A stretch of 64,000 nt of DNA from Pristionchus mayeri (taxonomy: Eukaryota; Nematoda; Chromadorea; Rhabditida; Neodiplogasteridae), in assembly GCA_036245805.1 (NCBI GenBank), contig BTRK01000002.1:15617067-15681066 (forward strand), read 5' to 3'. The notes below the pieces were generated by a model. The model saw nothing but the letters and a program-made list of their open reading frames with translations. It searched no databases and was not told where the DNA came from. Positions 23,338-35,175 of this stretch are shown here, one piece after another. Position 1 is the stretch's first letter, and every line of letters begins with the position of its first letter. Position numbers and translations under genes: made by a program.

Positions 23338-24720
23338 GGACATCTGAATATACACTGAAGCAAAGGAACGATATCCAGGTGATTTGTAATGAGAACTGCA
23401 AAGCTCAATCGAACTTCCCACAATACGCATAACAATCAGAATTTATTCATGGAAATAATGATCTTAGGGAGAACCATCTATTCTAGTATGGGAACACGTC
23501 AGAGTGAATTTGTGATCGCGGAAGAATGTTATTGTGCTCTAGCTCTAGCTAGCGTAGCTCTAGCGTAGTTCGCAAGACCGACATCAAGTACGGAAACAAC
23601 GTCAAAATTGTGGGCGGCTGTGTGTCTTGAAGTCTGCAAAACAATGAGCAAACACCCGGATATCGAGAGTTCTCACATGGGTACTAACAGAAAGCAGAAC
23701 ATGTACCCGATAAGGTACTTCGTACATGTAGAAGTAAAACTAATAGAATCGCTACCAATCTAAACTCAATGGAAATGCGGAAGTGAGTAGTTGCGTCTAG
23801 CATCGGTCAGTTCATAAGTTCGTTCTCCATAAGGTTAACGGTCTAGAGTATCTAATCTATTTTACGCGCCTTACTTATCTTCGTTATCGAGTCACTATGA
23901 TCAATTTCTCGGTGCCGCTAGACGCGCGCCGTCGTGAGGCAATAACGATGTGGAGGCCGTGAATCGAATCCTAATGAGAGCATGAAATGGCACGTTAGAC
24001 TATATACTGAACCACTTCCTCTTTGAATATACGACCCCCGCTCGTTTAACACAAATATTTTAAGCAGAAAACAGAACATACTAGCATGCAATTTCCAAAT
24101 GCATAAACCAACAAGTTGTTCTGCACTTTACTTTTTATTTTACATAATTTCAATGTATACGCCTTTAATATAATATCTATAAAATCGCCTACTCACTGTC
24201 TCAAATTATTTCTATCAATCTCCAATTCCAAAGGGATTGGGGGTTGTGGATCTTTTTATATCATTTTCTGTCATATTCACATCGAATTAGTCGGCAATTC
24301 ATGGGGCGACAAAGCACTTCTCGTCCAATGTCCTTAGTCACAAGTCAGGCTGTGATTTACCCTGAGACACGCATTCAGCTTATCTATAATATTCAGTGAA
24401 TCAACAGTTGAAGTATGAAAATGGCTTTCCTCAATAATCTCACGAGTTAGATGAAATGCATGGATGAGTAAAGATTTTGGAATATTAGTGGTGAGAGACC
24501 GTTATGTTTGAGTGTGACCGTCTTTGGCCTTAGATGTTCAAGATATTCGTGAATACGGTGCCCCAGATGGCACCTCATTTCTGCATTGCAATTTCTTCGA
24601 AGATACATTTTTGAAAGTACATATTATCAGGAAAGACAATCAAATGTTCAAGTAAGTACCCGAAAGCAACAAGTATCACAGAAAAAAATAATGTAACAAC
24701 AAAACTCTAGTTAAATTCAA
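23338..24720. other. Intergenic, upstream of Str copy 1
   Basis: No gene supported. A CTAGCTCTAGCTAGCGTAGC-type short repeat lies at about 23539-23570. The ORF at 24116-24337 has no paralogue in the equivalent spacers at 33.3-35.1 or 43.3-44.9 kb. Confidence 0.4.
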
Positions 24721-27626
24721 TCAATGGAAGAGGATGTCATCTACGATCGATTCTGGCTTTTCAGTTCCTTGTTCGAAAGCCAATGCTTTCCGAAGAGCGT
24801 ACCAATTCTGAAAAAAACACACACGATTAATTTTCCCAAACATGAACTCACGAATTTTGACAAATTTCTTTCACGTGTCAGCTAGCTAGGGATCCTAAAC
24901 ATGGACAAGTTCTAAACCTTGTGTCGCTTCATCAGACGCGTCAGCCAATCAACGAGACTCATCATCGACATCAATGCTGCTGGTCCCTACAAATTACCGA
25001 ATTATCATGCATCTTCGTATTCAATAAAATATATTTGAACCAGAGAATTCTGACTCTATATGAAATTTTTGTGGAGAGTTTAACCTTTTCATGTCCACGA
25101 CGTGACATCACGTAGGACATCAGCGACTTTGTGTATTTATCTCGCTCTTGCTCCAATTTTGATTTGTACGACGTAGAAAGGCCTTCGATTGCTGAAGAGT
25201 AAACGATTTCGGAATATTTTTTTCAAAAGCGGAAAACACCGCATACAAAACATTTATAGATTTTGCAAATTTCGAGGTCGCATATGTATCGGCATTATGA
25301 AATTTGTCACCTGGATTGCAAATAATCAGCGCCTTGAGAAGGACGTATTCCTTCTTGTCCAATTCGAGGTCTCGAATGAGCTGGATGGTTACGTGGTTCC
25401 ACTCACGCTCATGTGGAAATTCACTGAAAATATCAATTCTCGTGTGGTATCTTGTACATTTTCCTGACATAAATCAACTCTTAGATAAACGCTTCAAAAT
25501 GTCAATTTCATATTTTATTTTTACATATTCAATATATTTGTTTATATAACGGACGCTGGTACGAATCCCTTGAAGGGCATGAATCCGTCGGGATGAATGG
25601 ATGCGTCGCTTTTCCTCTCGTAGGAGAAGAAGGCGAGTGTTAGTTGAGAGCACATGATCGCGGCATGACGACACAATGATTTCTGAATCAGAATAACTCA
25701 AAAAAACGCATATTTTATCCATTTTTTCGCATTTTCACTAGTATTGTTTTACATTTCTGATAAATACGGGAACTTGAGAGAAAGACTTTTTACGAATCAG
25801 TTGAAAATGCATGCCTGGTCCTGGTTGGAGAGTTGGTGAAAGAACTCGAAGGTTTTCATGTACTCAATGGAGAAGAGCAGATCTGCGAAAGGCCAGCACT
25901 TCCAAGCTCCGGGTCGCCATGGTTTCTGAAAGGGAATGTTCCTAACCCAAATAGTGACTGGATGCTAACGATGGTATTGCAGATTTCACAAGCATCTAAT
26001 ATTGTATTATTCAATTTCAATGGCGCAAGGTTTATGCACAAATGAATAATTGACTAACTCGAGGAGGCTGCGGGTCGTAAGCATATCGTTGAAGTTCCTG
26101 CAAGTGAATAACAACATTTCCGGGAAAACATAAATAAGTGCTCTTGCATGATCAATAAATCAGAAAACGAACTTCTAAGCTCATGTTCATCATTGGTTTG
26201 CCAAGAAGTACCGTATCCAATTGGCATTTGGCAGGATCCGGATCAAATGGAGAGCCTCTGAAACTCAGAATTTTTCCTACGGTTAGTAGCACGACCTACC
26301 GCAATGCGTCATGAGCTTTCTCTATGTGCATCAGAGCGCCGATTATACCATCGATGGTACACTCGACCTCGGTGGGAGTCGTTGTCTGAACAAATAGGAA
26401 CAATTTATTAAAGATTCAGCACAACTAATAGTTAGTGCAGAGGGTTGAATGAGTAATGCAATATTCAAGGAATATTATAGTGATGTGACGCTTTGGAACA
26501 AAATTTTTTTTTAAATGTTGGGTTTAAAAGCGTTCCATCGTTACTATTTTACTCACTCGTTTCGGCGAAAGAAGCACGAGAGCACGAGAATCGTCGCAGT
26601 CGAAGGACGTAGAAGGCTGTGAATGGACATTTATCATAAAATACAACGGCCGCAAAGACTGGCCACAATTTCCTTGATAATAGAAAAGGTGCACAAACTA
26701 CTCACTTGTACATCGTCGGCTAAGTATTTCTGCACCACAGGATTAGCTTTTGGATTTTTGATGGTGAGAATGAGCAGTGGATTCATTCCGCCTCTCACGC
26801 ATCTTTCCAGACGACATGCGCGACACGGATTGAGAGATGCTGCAAAATGTATCCGATAATTTCAGTAACTGTTTCGGATTGAGAGAGCGGATGAACTCTG
26901 CGGTTGTTCATGTATTTCGTAATGAGTGATGAGAATGTGTTCCGAAAGGAGCTGGTTTCATTCAAGATTGTGCCGATGATCTGATCCCAAGGATGTGGAA
27001 GGGGGATGATCAAGACATCGGGCGTTATCGTGATCAGTGATCAGAGGTTATCAGTTGTAGGCTATAACTGATTACTATACTACGGCAAAATCAAAGTTAC
27101 TGTAAATCAACAGCTTATGGATCATACATCATATATAACCCAGAGGGCGGACAAGAGGGTAGCGCATTAATCGAGCTGTATTACACGCTCCATGACATGA
27201 ATCACTTAGGTAGAATTTCCTACTTATGCAAGGCAACAAGAAAACGGTGACCCTTAGATAGACTCACGATTTCTGTCGCAGACTCCGCCCTTCAGGCATC
27301 CGAGGTGTTCCCTTTCCTGCATTACTGCCCGCCGGAAGAATGTTTTACACGCGCTGCACGCTGGCGCCTGAGTTTCACGAGTGTATATCGATTTTTGATG
27401 TTTGCTCGATATCGGCACATGTTTATGCTGAAGATAATGACTATTTGGAAATGATCAAGATATAAATTAGTGTAGCCACCTCATAATGGTATCCGGAAGC
27501 CGCTGCGCCACAGCCGACGCACGTTGAGGGGCACTCTTGGCGCTCGCGCTTAATCTCACAATATTGATGAAGAAATATAAAAAAACAACTAACCTCTACT
27601 CGCCTTTTCTTTGCCATCTTTGCCAT
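24721..27626 (-). CDS. Nuclear hormone receptor, array copy 1
   Basis: Exon 1 (27594-27626) encodes MAKMAKKRRVE. Exon 2 (27480-27548) has the first zinc finger (CVGCGAAASGYHYE). Exon 3 (27268-27367) has CSACKTFFRRAV and the second finger start; the next exon (about 26705-26850) has CRACRLERCVRGGMNP. Ligand-binding-domain exons follow down to 24721, among them CTIDGIIGALMHIEKAHDAL, LTLAFFSYERKS, IQLIRDLELDKKEYVLLKAL and a last exon NWYALRKALAFEQGTEKPES, then IVDDILFH with stop TGA at 24721. DBD plus LBD in this order defines a nematode supplementary NHR (HNF4-derived in C. elegans). It binds DNA in the nucleus; the ligand is unknown. No stop or frameshift was seen in the exons I read. Two later paralogues lie at 35176-37477 and 44957-47216. 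Confidence 0.75.
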
Positions 27627-28748
27627 TGTTAGTGAAAGTGAAGGACTACAATGGAGGTGAATAGAATGATCGGGCGGAAAAGAGCGGGAGATCAGCAGAA
27701 CAAGTCAGAGTCAGAAAGAAACTCTCGCGCAATGCAATGTCCTCGACAGCCAGAGATTTGCTGAGTGAGCAAGCACGACGGCCGATCATTGGTGATTGCC
27801 CTTTCAACGATTGTTTTTATAGCGCCCTTAAGCTGATCAGTGTGACTGATAGTGGAAATCATTCGAGGAAGAGCCGTCATTCCAATCTTGCATTCGTGAT
27901 CTTGATCCTTCACGTGGCTTGAAGGCGGGACAGGAAAATCGCCCTCTATCGACCTTTAGTCGGGTGAGTTTGGAATGCGGCGATGGAATGAGAAACAAAG
28001 GAAGCGGACATCGAGATAGCACTGATATGAGTTTACGGCTCATCAACTGTGTAGAGAGCATAAATTTTGTGAACATATTGGTTGCGTTAATACCTACTTA
28101 ATGTACATTTCGTTTTATCATTGAAGGAAAATCCATAAAGCTGAAAAGAGATTTACAAGGTACTGATTATGTGTTTGCATATTTGTTCCACTATTGACTT
28201 ATCGCCACTAGCCAGCATCCCTTTTTATTAAATTGGCCTTTACATTCCAATCAAATCACGTGTATGCATTGCATAAGCAGATTCCAGTGGTCTTCCATCA
28301 GTTCTTATCACTTTCGTAATCTGTGACGTCACCAAGGTGTAGCATGAAGTTTCTCAGTGAGCATTTGATCAGTGATGCATGGAGCCAAAATGATAACTCG
28401 CGGTGACCGGCAAACCCACATTCTCTTTTGAACTTCAGGCGTGAGGAATCATCTGAGGAGATGAAACGAGTAATTCAGTTGATATAATTACACCATCTGA
28501 TTAAGTTTAGCAGATCAAATATTTTTCGTGATGTATCATCGAGCTGTTGACGCCAACAGTGACCTTGCAGTGTTCTCCCGTGAGCCCGGTCTCGAATTCG
28601 GGATGCACCGTTACCTTTACCTTTACCATCGATGTGCACAGCGACAAATACATTGGTAGATGTGAAATATCGAAGGCTTCTCGTTTCTCTGTGCCAGCAG
28701 ATGTTACTGAAACCTAAGCACACGTTTCTCACTTTTTGGTTTTCGAAA
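27627..28748. promoter_or_regulatory. NHR 1 upstream spacer with a block shared by all NHR copies
   Basis: GACCTTTAGTCG at 27951-27962 lies about 325 bp upstream of the NHR 1 start. GGACCTTTAGTGG (37737-37749) and GGACCTTTAGTCG (47458-47470) lie 240-260 bp upstream of NHR 2 and NHR 3. The part 28240-28370 matches 38220-38320 and 47930-48050 in pieces. No gene seen; ORFs on both strands overlap and are not conserved. Confidence 0.4.
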
Positions 28749-30464
28749 ATGAGAGCGCTATCGACGCTATTTTATCCCCAATCAGATGCTCTATTCGTCT
28801 CCGGGAATGAAAATTCTTCGTATTGGTTGATTCTCTTTGTCAAATCCAATATCATTTCGTCCGGAAAGTCACTTTACTTCATTGGAATTTCCGTAGAGGT
28901 GTTTTATGAGTGGTTTTCGAAATTTGAACTTTATGCCAGTCCGTCTTTCTTGTAAGCGGAGTTGTTTTCCATGGAAAAAGTGGAATTCTGCTATGGAAGC
29001 ACAAAGTATTGCACATTCCACAGGGACAAATTGAATCTCAAACTATCATCAGGTTCTACATATGAATTTGACGCTGATTGCCACCAATTTCTACTTCATG
29101 TTTCACGCTGGTTCCATTGCTCGATTGGCAATGATTTTATACGAGACGCGCTTGATAAATTTGAAAGGCATGTTCAGGCTAACTATCGATTTCTTCCTAT
29201 ACCTAAAAGAATATTTGTAATTTATTCCATTTTGGCAGTTCAACAGTTTTCATTTGCTAACGATTATTTTCATATACATGCATTTCACTTTGATTCAGAA
29301 TTGGGCGACGCTCCTCTGCCTCAGTTGGAAATTGTTCGAATCTCCTCGTTTGCTCACGCTTTTTGTCTTCTCTTCATAAGCACAATTGAGAGGTTTGTGT
29401 TTGTAATTTATTTGTTTACAAAGCCACACTTGAAGAGTCTTCGCTACCTACTACGTATCTGATTATGAGAAGACGCGTCGATTACATATTCCAATCGTTA
29501 TCATTTCAATTGCGGATTTGTCCCTGATACTCGCAGCATATGCCATGGTAGCAGGTGAAAGTTACCTTTCGTGCTAACTCATTATTGAAGAATTCGGCGA
29601 ATGAATGTGGACGTTAGACAACCTGAACCCGAATACTCGTCCTAATAGTTGAAATCTACTTTTCACAAGGAACGCAGAAAATTCCATCAGTTGAAGTTAG
29701 TACATATTCGAAGCCCTCTCAGGCGTCATCAACGGCTACGTCCTCTGCATCGTTTCGGCCATTCCCAACTTCGTCTGCGTGGCTGTAAATTCAAATTATA
29801 AATTTGAAGACGCGAAATTGCCTTCAGTTACTGCGGATTCTGCTCAATTTCAACAGACGAAGGCTGGCCGGGATATCTCATATCCTAAGGCGGTCAGCAA
29901 ACGATGAATACTCGCTCAGTTTGAGAATGCAATTGAAGGAGAACATTTGGAGCATTCAGGTCTGATCAATTCATCCTCCAACTCGTTTTCCATTTTCAGA
30001 AAATCGAGTTCGGAGTGTATCTTTTGATTGTTGGTCTGATAGTGAATCTCCTTATCACCTTGTGCCCTATATTCATACTCACTGAACCGGGTAATATGGA
30101 GGCACTGCAGTGGTGCCAGTGGGCAGCCAATGTATTCATTGCCATGTGAGTGATTGAAACATATGGTTATCTTTAGCTTCCGATGTCAATTTTCGAAATC
30201 ATTGTCAGCACTATAACTCTAACCGTCCCTATGAGCACATTCGCAATCGGGATGCATACAGGGCAACTGCCGGTTTACGCCAGATGGTTCATCCAAATCT
30301 GGTCAGTTTGATAGCACTTATTTATTTTGAAGAACGTTTCCAGTGGAAGCGAAGAAGTCATGGAAGAGAAATCGGAAAAGAAGGAGACTGATGCGTACTT
30401 CCACCAGCTGCACAATCAATGGGATCTCGCGATGAGAAGAGCCAGTACGTGGAAGCAAGGATGA
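28749..30464 (+). CDS. Sre-type chemoreceptor GPCR
   Basis: Clear Sre signature across several exons. 29053-about 29171 encodes MNLTLIATNFYFMFHAGSIA. About 29326-29393 plus 29436-29554 join to ERVFATYYVSDYEKTRR, the Sre hallmark, across a 42-bp intron. Next come INGYVLCIVSAIPNFVCVAV (about 29700-29787), LLRILLNFNRRRLAG to NIWSIQ (29828-29959), FGVYLLIVGLIVNLLITL (30000-30145), VPMSTFAIGMHTGQLPVYA (30209-30301) and a soluble tail (30344-30464, stop 30462). The 5' part is uncertain: I place the start at 28749 because the ORF there precedes a GTAAGC donor, but the first membrane segment is not convincing. It takes the place that the Srh-type gene holds in the later 10-kb units. Confidence 0.65.
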
Positions 30465-30599
30465 CCATAATCATTTACGCTGTAAAACGTCATTCATTCG
30501 CACTATAAAGACAAGGTTGAAGGAATGGAAGTGTTTCGCTGACCGCATGATCAGTCTACTCAAACAACAATACAAGTGCGGCACCTGGACATATTTGTG

Positions 30600-31130
30600 A
30601 TCTCATCTCGTATGATGCTCAATCGGAAACATTTTCTAACACTTTTTCAACTTTCGATCCATGCTTTGGTATCAAATCCCTTTGCAACTCATCGTTATAT
30701 CCGTTTTGCCATGCTCACTAAGATCGATTTTGAAAAAAACACACATTCCATCAAGTTACTAACCGCCGTAATAATAGAGGCACTAGCCACATTTCATTTT
30801 CGCCATCGGCATTTCTTTCGTAGCAGGTGAAAGACATATGGAAACTCAGTCAAGTCTCGAACCAAGTGATACCTGCTCGGATAAGAGTCCCCTACATTTC
30901 CATCATGCCAGTTTAGCTACCCAGAAGTTCATGGGAACCCTTTTCTAAGGCGTCATCAGTAGATATTCCACTTGCCTTCTACCGATTCGACATTTTTTCG
31001 AGGGCCACGGTCATCGGTGAATGATACACAAACATTCGTTGATTCAACGACCCTTCTCCATTGCTTCACTTTGCGTTGAACATCAATATTTTCGTACGAC
31101 TGGCAGAGGTTATGCACATCGAACGTGCAC
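30600..31130 (+). pseudogene. Partial second Sre copy, degenerate
   Basis: 30670-30830 encodes DFEKNTHSIKLLTAVIIEAL and, after a one-base frame change, IFAIGISFVAG before a GTGAAAG donor, matching the region of the upstream Sre gene that reads DYEKTRRLHI...YAMVAG and ends in the same donor. A further match (GGCGTCATCA at about 30950) aligns with the next Sre exon. No 5' exons and no full 3' half are visible. It looks like a tandem duplicate in decay. Confidence 0.5.
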
Positions 31131-31266
31131 TCCCGAGCAATTCTGAGAACTACGAAAGATTATTTTCTCATTGTCTATGCTTAGTTCCTCTGTGAGAGCC
31201 GTGAGATCGAGTGCGTAATGTGAGCAGATCGGAACAAATGTTGAAGCAGCTATCCAAAGATTTTTA

Positions 31267-33243
31267 TTAATGTTGGACAATTGCCTGAGTGGAGACAGCT
31301 GATGAGATTCTCGTCGCGAGCCCAGTGCAGAAGAACGAGAGTATGTATGCTCTGTAATGCATTATGTCGGATGAGAACCCCCGGATGAGAACCAAACATA
31401 GTACCCTTCTGTTGTATTTTCGCAGAAGAAGTATTGAAAGTGCGGGAACCTAATGCGAAAATACTGGATGAGAGTACTTTTTTGGTTCATAGAACAGCTA
31501 TGAAACCAATAAGTGGAGAAGTACGCAATAATACCTGTAGATTCTCACTCCGATAATTGTAATCATCGCATCGACTAGGGGATACATCGTGAAGGCCAGT
31601 GACGCCTGTAATTGAGAAAGATATTTTCAAAACCATAATAATTTCTCACAAGGTGGGGTGGAACTGAAACCCGGAAGAATATCGGTGCGTGAAGAGTAAA
31701 TGAGCACGGGAGGTAAACGAAGAGGAATGGGACCACCATCTGAAAATATTCTCAATTTCATGAACAATCCGATACAATTTCAAGCAAGATTTTAAAGGTT
31801 TCATTGAAGCAATTCGTATTTAAGTCACGGCAGTTGTATTTCATGAGTAAACTCTATTGTTCATGCCTGTAAAATCAACGTTCTGAAGAGTTGCCTCTGC
31901 AGTCGCTGCGTGGTCAGACTATTTTCAACACATGACTTTCTGAATAATTGTATATTTTTGATTCTTTTAACTTTACTCACTTCAACAATCGTGAGATCAT
32001 CACAGAAGAAGTAATGATAATTGACCCCCAAAATGCCATAATGCAATCAAGACCAATCGTTCCCAGTAGCGAGATCGGCCTCAGTCCTTTGTCATCCTGC
32101 AACATTAAAGAAGGACACTCAGCAACTGCGCGTCCGGTTGAAATATGTTTCACATAGGGAGATAACTCCCTTCAAGTCGCGTGCTCTCTCGCTTATCTGA
32201 CCTTCAGGAATACTTGGCTCTCAGTCAACTAGTCGTAACTTGCTTCCAATAAAATATATAAAAATTCGGTTTTGGGGAGTTTTGATGACCCACAAAACTG
32301 TCTTGTCTGATTTTTAGAGTCAATTTTACTGAAACTCCTTCTTTAAACCAATGTATATTTTTGCGAGAATTGCGTAGAGTGTGTATTTTGCGCAAATAGC
32401 ATTGCAACGTCTAGTCTCGTTCCAGGAAGTTCTACACGCAAACTAACGTAATATAGCGCGCCAGTAGGTTGGCCGACTCCAGGAAATTCATCTTGAAGAA
32501 ATGGCTGAACGTAAGCTTGCAATTCCTTGTCGGGAGCCAGAAGGAAATAGCAATTAGAGAACCTGGAGCAAAGCTTCCACATTCAGAAATGATCTGCTAG
32601 TTACCAAATTATCTGTTGTATGAATGCAGAAGATAAGGGCAAAATTGACGAGTTGAAAGCGGTGTAAAATTGTAAGCGAGTAGGCCTTTAAATTGGCTTT
32701 TGTAAATCAGTTCATTACTATTTTAACAATTTCAGCGCTATTAATCGATAAAAGAAGAGATTTCCTAGAATGGGCATGGCTTGTGAATGCGCAGCCGCGA
32801 AAAGGCATGTCGCGAACTGAAATGCGATTAGCTCCCGAAATTCTGAATTTGAATTACCCTGGAATTCAGAAGTCCGCGAGAAAGCATGACGAAAGAGTCG
32901 CCATACACGGTTATGACCTGAATTTAGGATGAATGCTAAAATTTGGAATCATTTCTTTACCGGTATGGTCAGAGCGTGGATCACAGGAAAGTATAGGTAA
33001 TTAATGGCGAAGGCGAGTAGAAGATACTTATATCCGCCCAAATCCTGAGAAATGTTTCTGAAATATGTTCAGAGAGTTTCTAACTTTTGATTTTCGAACG
33101 ATCACCCAAACGAGAAGGAGATTGGCAAGTAAGGAGAGAACTAAAAAAGAGGTAATCATGATGATTTTAAGTAAAAACACCTCACCAATATTCGTTAGCT
33201 CGAGGATTTCCAGAACATGGAATATATGCCGATTGTTCTCCAT
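31267..33243 (-). CDS. Str-type chemoreceptor GPCR, array copy 2
   Basis: Twelve-exon Str design. Start at 33243 (MENNRHIFHVLEILELTNIG). Other marks are FLVLSLLANLLLVWVIVRKS in exon 2, APDKELQAYVQPFLQDEFPG near 32500, QRQLFRTLILQ near 31880, YPLVDAMITIIGVRIYR near 31560 and a last exon AYILSFFCTGLATRISSAVS with stop at 31267. All exons checked are open. Introns carry a MITE copy (31366-31489, last intron) and another MITE (32105-32346, between the exons encoding the EFPG loop and DDKG). Predicted location is the sensory cilium membrane, from the family. Its distance from the copy-1 start is 9,906 bp. Confidence 0.75.
31366..31489. mobile_element. MITE copy, GGATGAG family
   Basis: Contains TCGGATGAGAACCC and CCGGATGAGAACCAAA at one end and CTGGATGAG...TTTTTTGGTTC toward the other, an inverted layout shared with 51422-51583. 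It sits in the last intron of Str copy 2, the same intron used by the 51-kb copy; Str copy 3 lacks it. Confidence 0.6.
32105..32346. mobile_element. MITE copy, TTAAAGAAGGA family
   Basis: Ends TTAAAGAAGGACACTCAGCA and, inverted, ACTCCTTCTTTAA. 242 bp, within an intron of Str copy 2. A longer relative is at 44295-44666. Confidence 0.6.
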
Positions 33244-33255
33244 TTCAAACTGAAT

Positions 33256-33360
33256 AACCAACCTACAAATTCACGACGTCTATGTATTGGCAAGTTCGTT
33301 TTTATAGCCTCCTAGCTTCCCACCATCGTACACGTATACTAGTGCATATTATTCTAAGAA
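33256..33360 (-). promoter_or_regulatory. Conserved promoter block of Str genes (copy 2)
   Basis: GCTTCCCACCATCGTACACG and TATTATTCTAAGAA (33314-33360) recur upstream of copies 3 (43326-43367) and 4 (53271-53312), 70-85 bp before each start. A TATA-like run on the minus strand lies between block and start (for copy 4 CTATAAATAG at 53252-53261). Confidence 0.5.
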
Positions 33361-33971
33361 CACCTCTCACATTGGGTTCACATTTCTCTCGCGAATTTCC
33401 TGTGTACTGAAGTCCAACTTTGAGGGCAAAAAATTTCGAAATGTGATTGCGTACGGAGAAATTCTCAAGAAATTATCTCTTTATTTCACGTTCGATCTCG
33501 CATTTCAGACAAGAGAGATATCATGGAGAATCATTTTGCGAAGACAACCTAAGTATTTTGATGATCAGAAAATTGTAAATTGAAGAGCTCTGCGATCTAG
33601 AAGGTGGATGGAAATGAAAGAGGTAGGCGGAGATATAGATTAATCAATTGGAAAGAATTTGGGTGAAATTGCACACACTGCAAGAAACATGTGGGCGATT
33701 GATGAGACTCATTGTATCCGGTTCTACAAAAAAGACTAATTCAACGAGTGAACAAATAAATTGAAACGAAATTATCATGACGACTAGGTCCATGTATTTT
33801 TGCACAATCCATGTTACCAGTCGACAATCTCTAAATATAACACGCGTTTTCTGAGAGATTGCATGAATCTAAAACCTAGTGTTACAAAAAATTCACAGTG
33901 CTCCGATCTCGACAGAATTTATACCAATGATTCATGTTAGGATTTATATTTTTTTTTGAAAAGTCTGGAGC

Positions 33972-34802
33972 CGTAAAGTAAAAAATGCCTAAATTCCGGC
34001 TCTGAGAACTTCAAAAGTTCTGTAATCAATAACTTGGTTAAAAATTATCGTAGTAGGTCGCTCAAAAAACAGAAATGATCATCTCAACGAGTTCTACAAC
34101 ACTGTGGTAAATTCTCGTCGAGTGGTCTCGAAATCACATGGAAAACTACGAAAAACCGAAAATGGGTCTGCAAATATTAGCCGCACTGAAAAATATTTTG
34201 CCTTTTTCAAGTTGGTTTATTGCATTTTCGGATTCTCCAGATCATTCTACATCGGATATCCTCATTTCAGAATTTTAAAATTTAATCCCGGGCACTTATA
34301 GCTTTCAGAAGACCAAAAACAGCCGATTTTTCGAAAATTTCGAAAAATCAAAGATAAATAAATCCCGAATTCTTCCTTCCAAACTGGAACTCTCGGGCTA
34401 AAATATCATTTCGTCAGTACAATCAGTTTTGAGGTTTAGAGGCAAATTCGATTTAAAAAAATTTTGAGATTAAAAAGTCCACTATTTCCTCGTACCCTTG
34501 AAAAGGGTCGAAATATTCGATTAAAAATTTTTTCTGATCTGGAGAATCCGAAAATGCAATAAACCAACTTGAAAAAGGCAAAATATTTTTCAGTGCGGCT
34601 AATATTTGCATACATATTTTGGGTTTTTCGTAGTTTTCCATGTGATTTCGAGATCACTCGACGATAATTTTAGCACAGTGTTGTAGAACTCGTTGAGATG
34701 ATCATTTTTATTTTTTGAGCGACCTTCTACGATAATTTTGAACCAAGTTATTGATTACAGAACTTGTGCAGTTCTCAGAGCCGGAATTTAGACATTTTTA
34801 CG
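33972..34802. repeat. Foldback element 3
   Basis: Arms 33972-34244 and 34535-34802 are reverse complements with few mismatches, loop about 290 bp. The mirrored ORFs (34104-34301 plus and 34436-34657 minus) encode near-identical peptides only because of this symmetry. It lies in the spacer between Str copy 2 and NHR 2 and is absent from the equivalent spacers at 43.4-44.9 kb. Confidence 0.8.
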
Positions 34803-35175
34803 TGAGCTTAGTGATCAACAAACACACTTAAAGTTCATACGGGTCTTTGAACACGATATTTCTCACAAAGTTCGTGTATACAGAACGTACTTTATTAAAC
34901 AAATCCTTGGCTACAATTTTGGAATGTCATTTCCTCATCATCAAACCATTTCCTGTCTGTGAAGGGCGTGCTTTTCAACGACCACTACTGTCGATGATCC
35001 AGTGATACTATTTTCACGCATTGTCCTTTTTAAATTTGCTTTCAGGATAGACAATAAATCGCAGGTGAAGAACGAGGGTGATAAAGGAACGCGTGTAAAT
35101 ACAAATCGATAATAATCATTAAACCGTTAATGCTTTCAAATGAAAATTGTGCGCCAAATTGTATACATTTCATCA

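Noticed and set aside
28962..29462. Single 166-codon protein
   Set aside because: The ORF runs through several Sre exons in the wrong frame; the Sre residues (MNLTLIATNFYF, FATYYVSDYEKTRR) appear only after splicing into other frames.
34104..34657. Near-identical ORFs on opposite strands
   Set aside because: Explained by foldback element 3; no start context, splice sites or motif.
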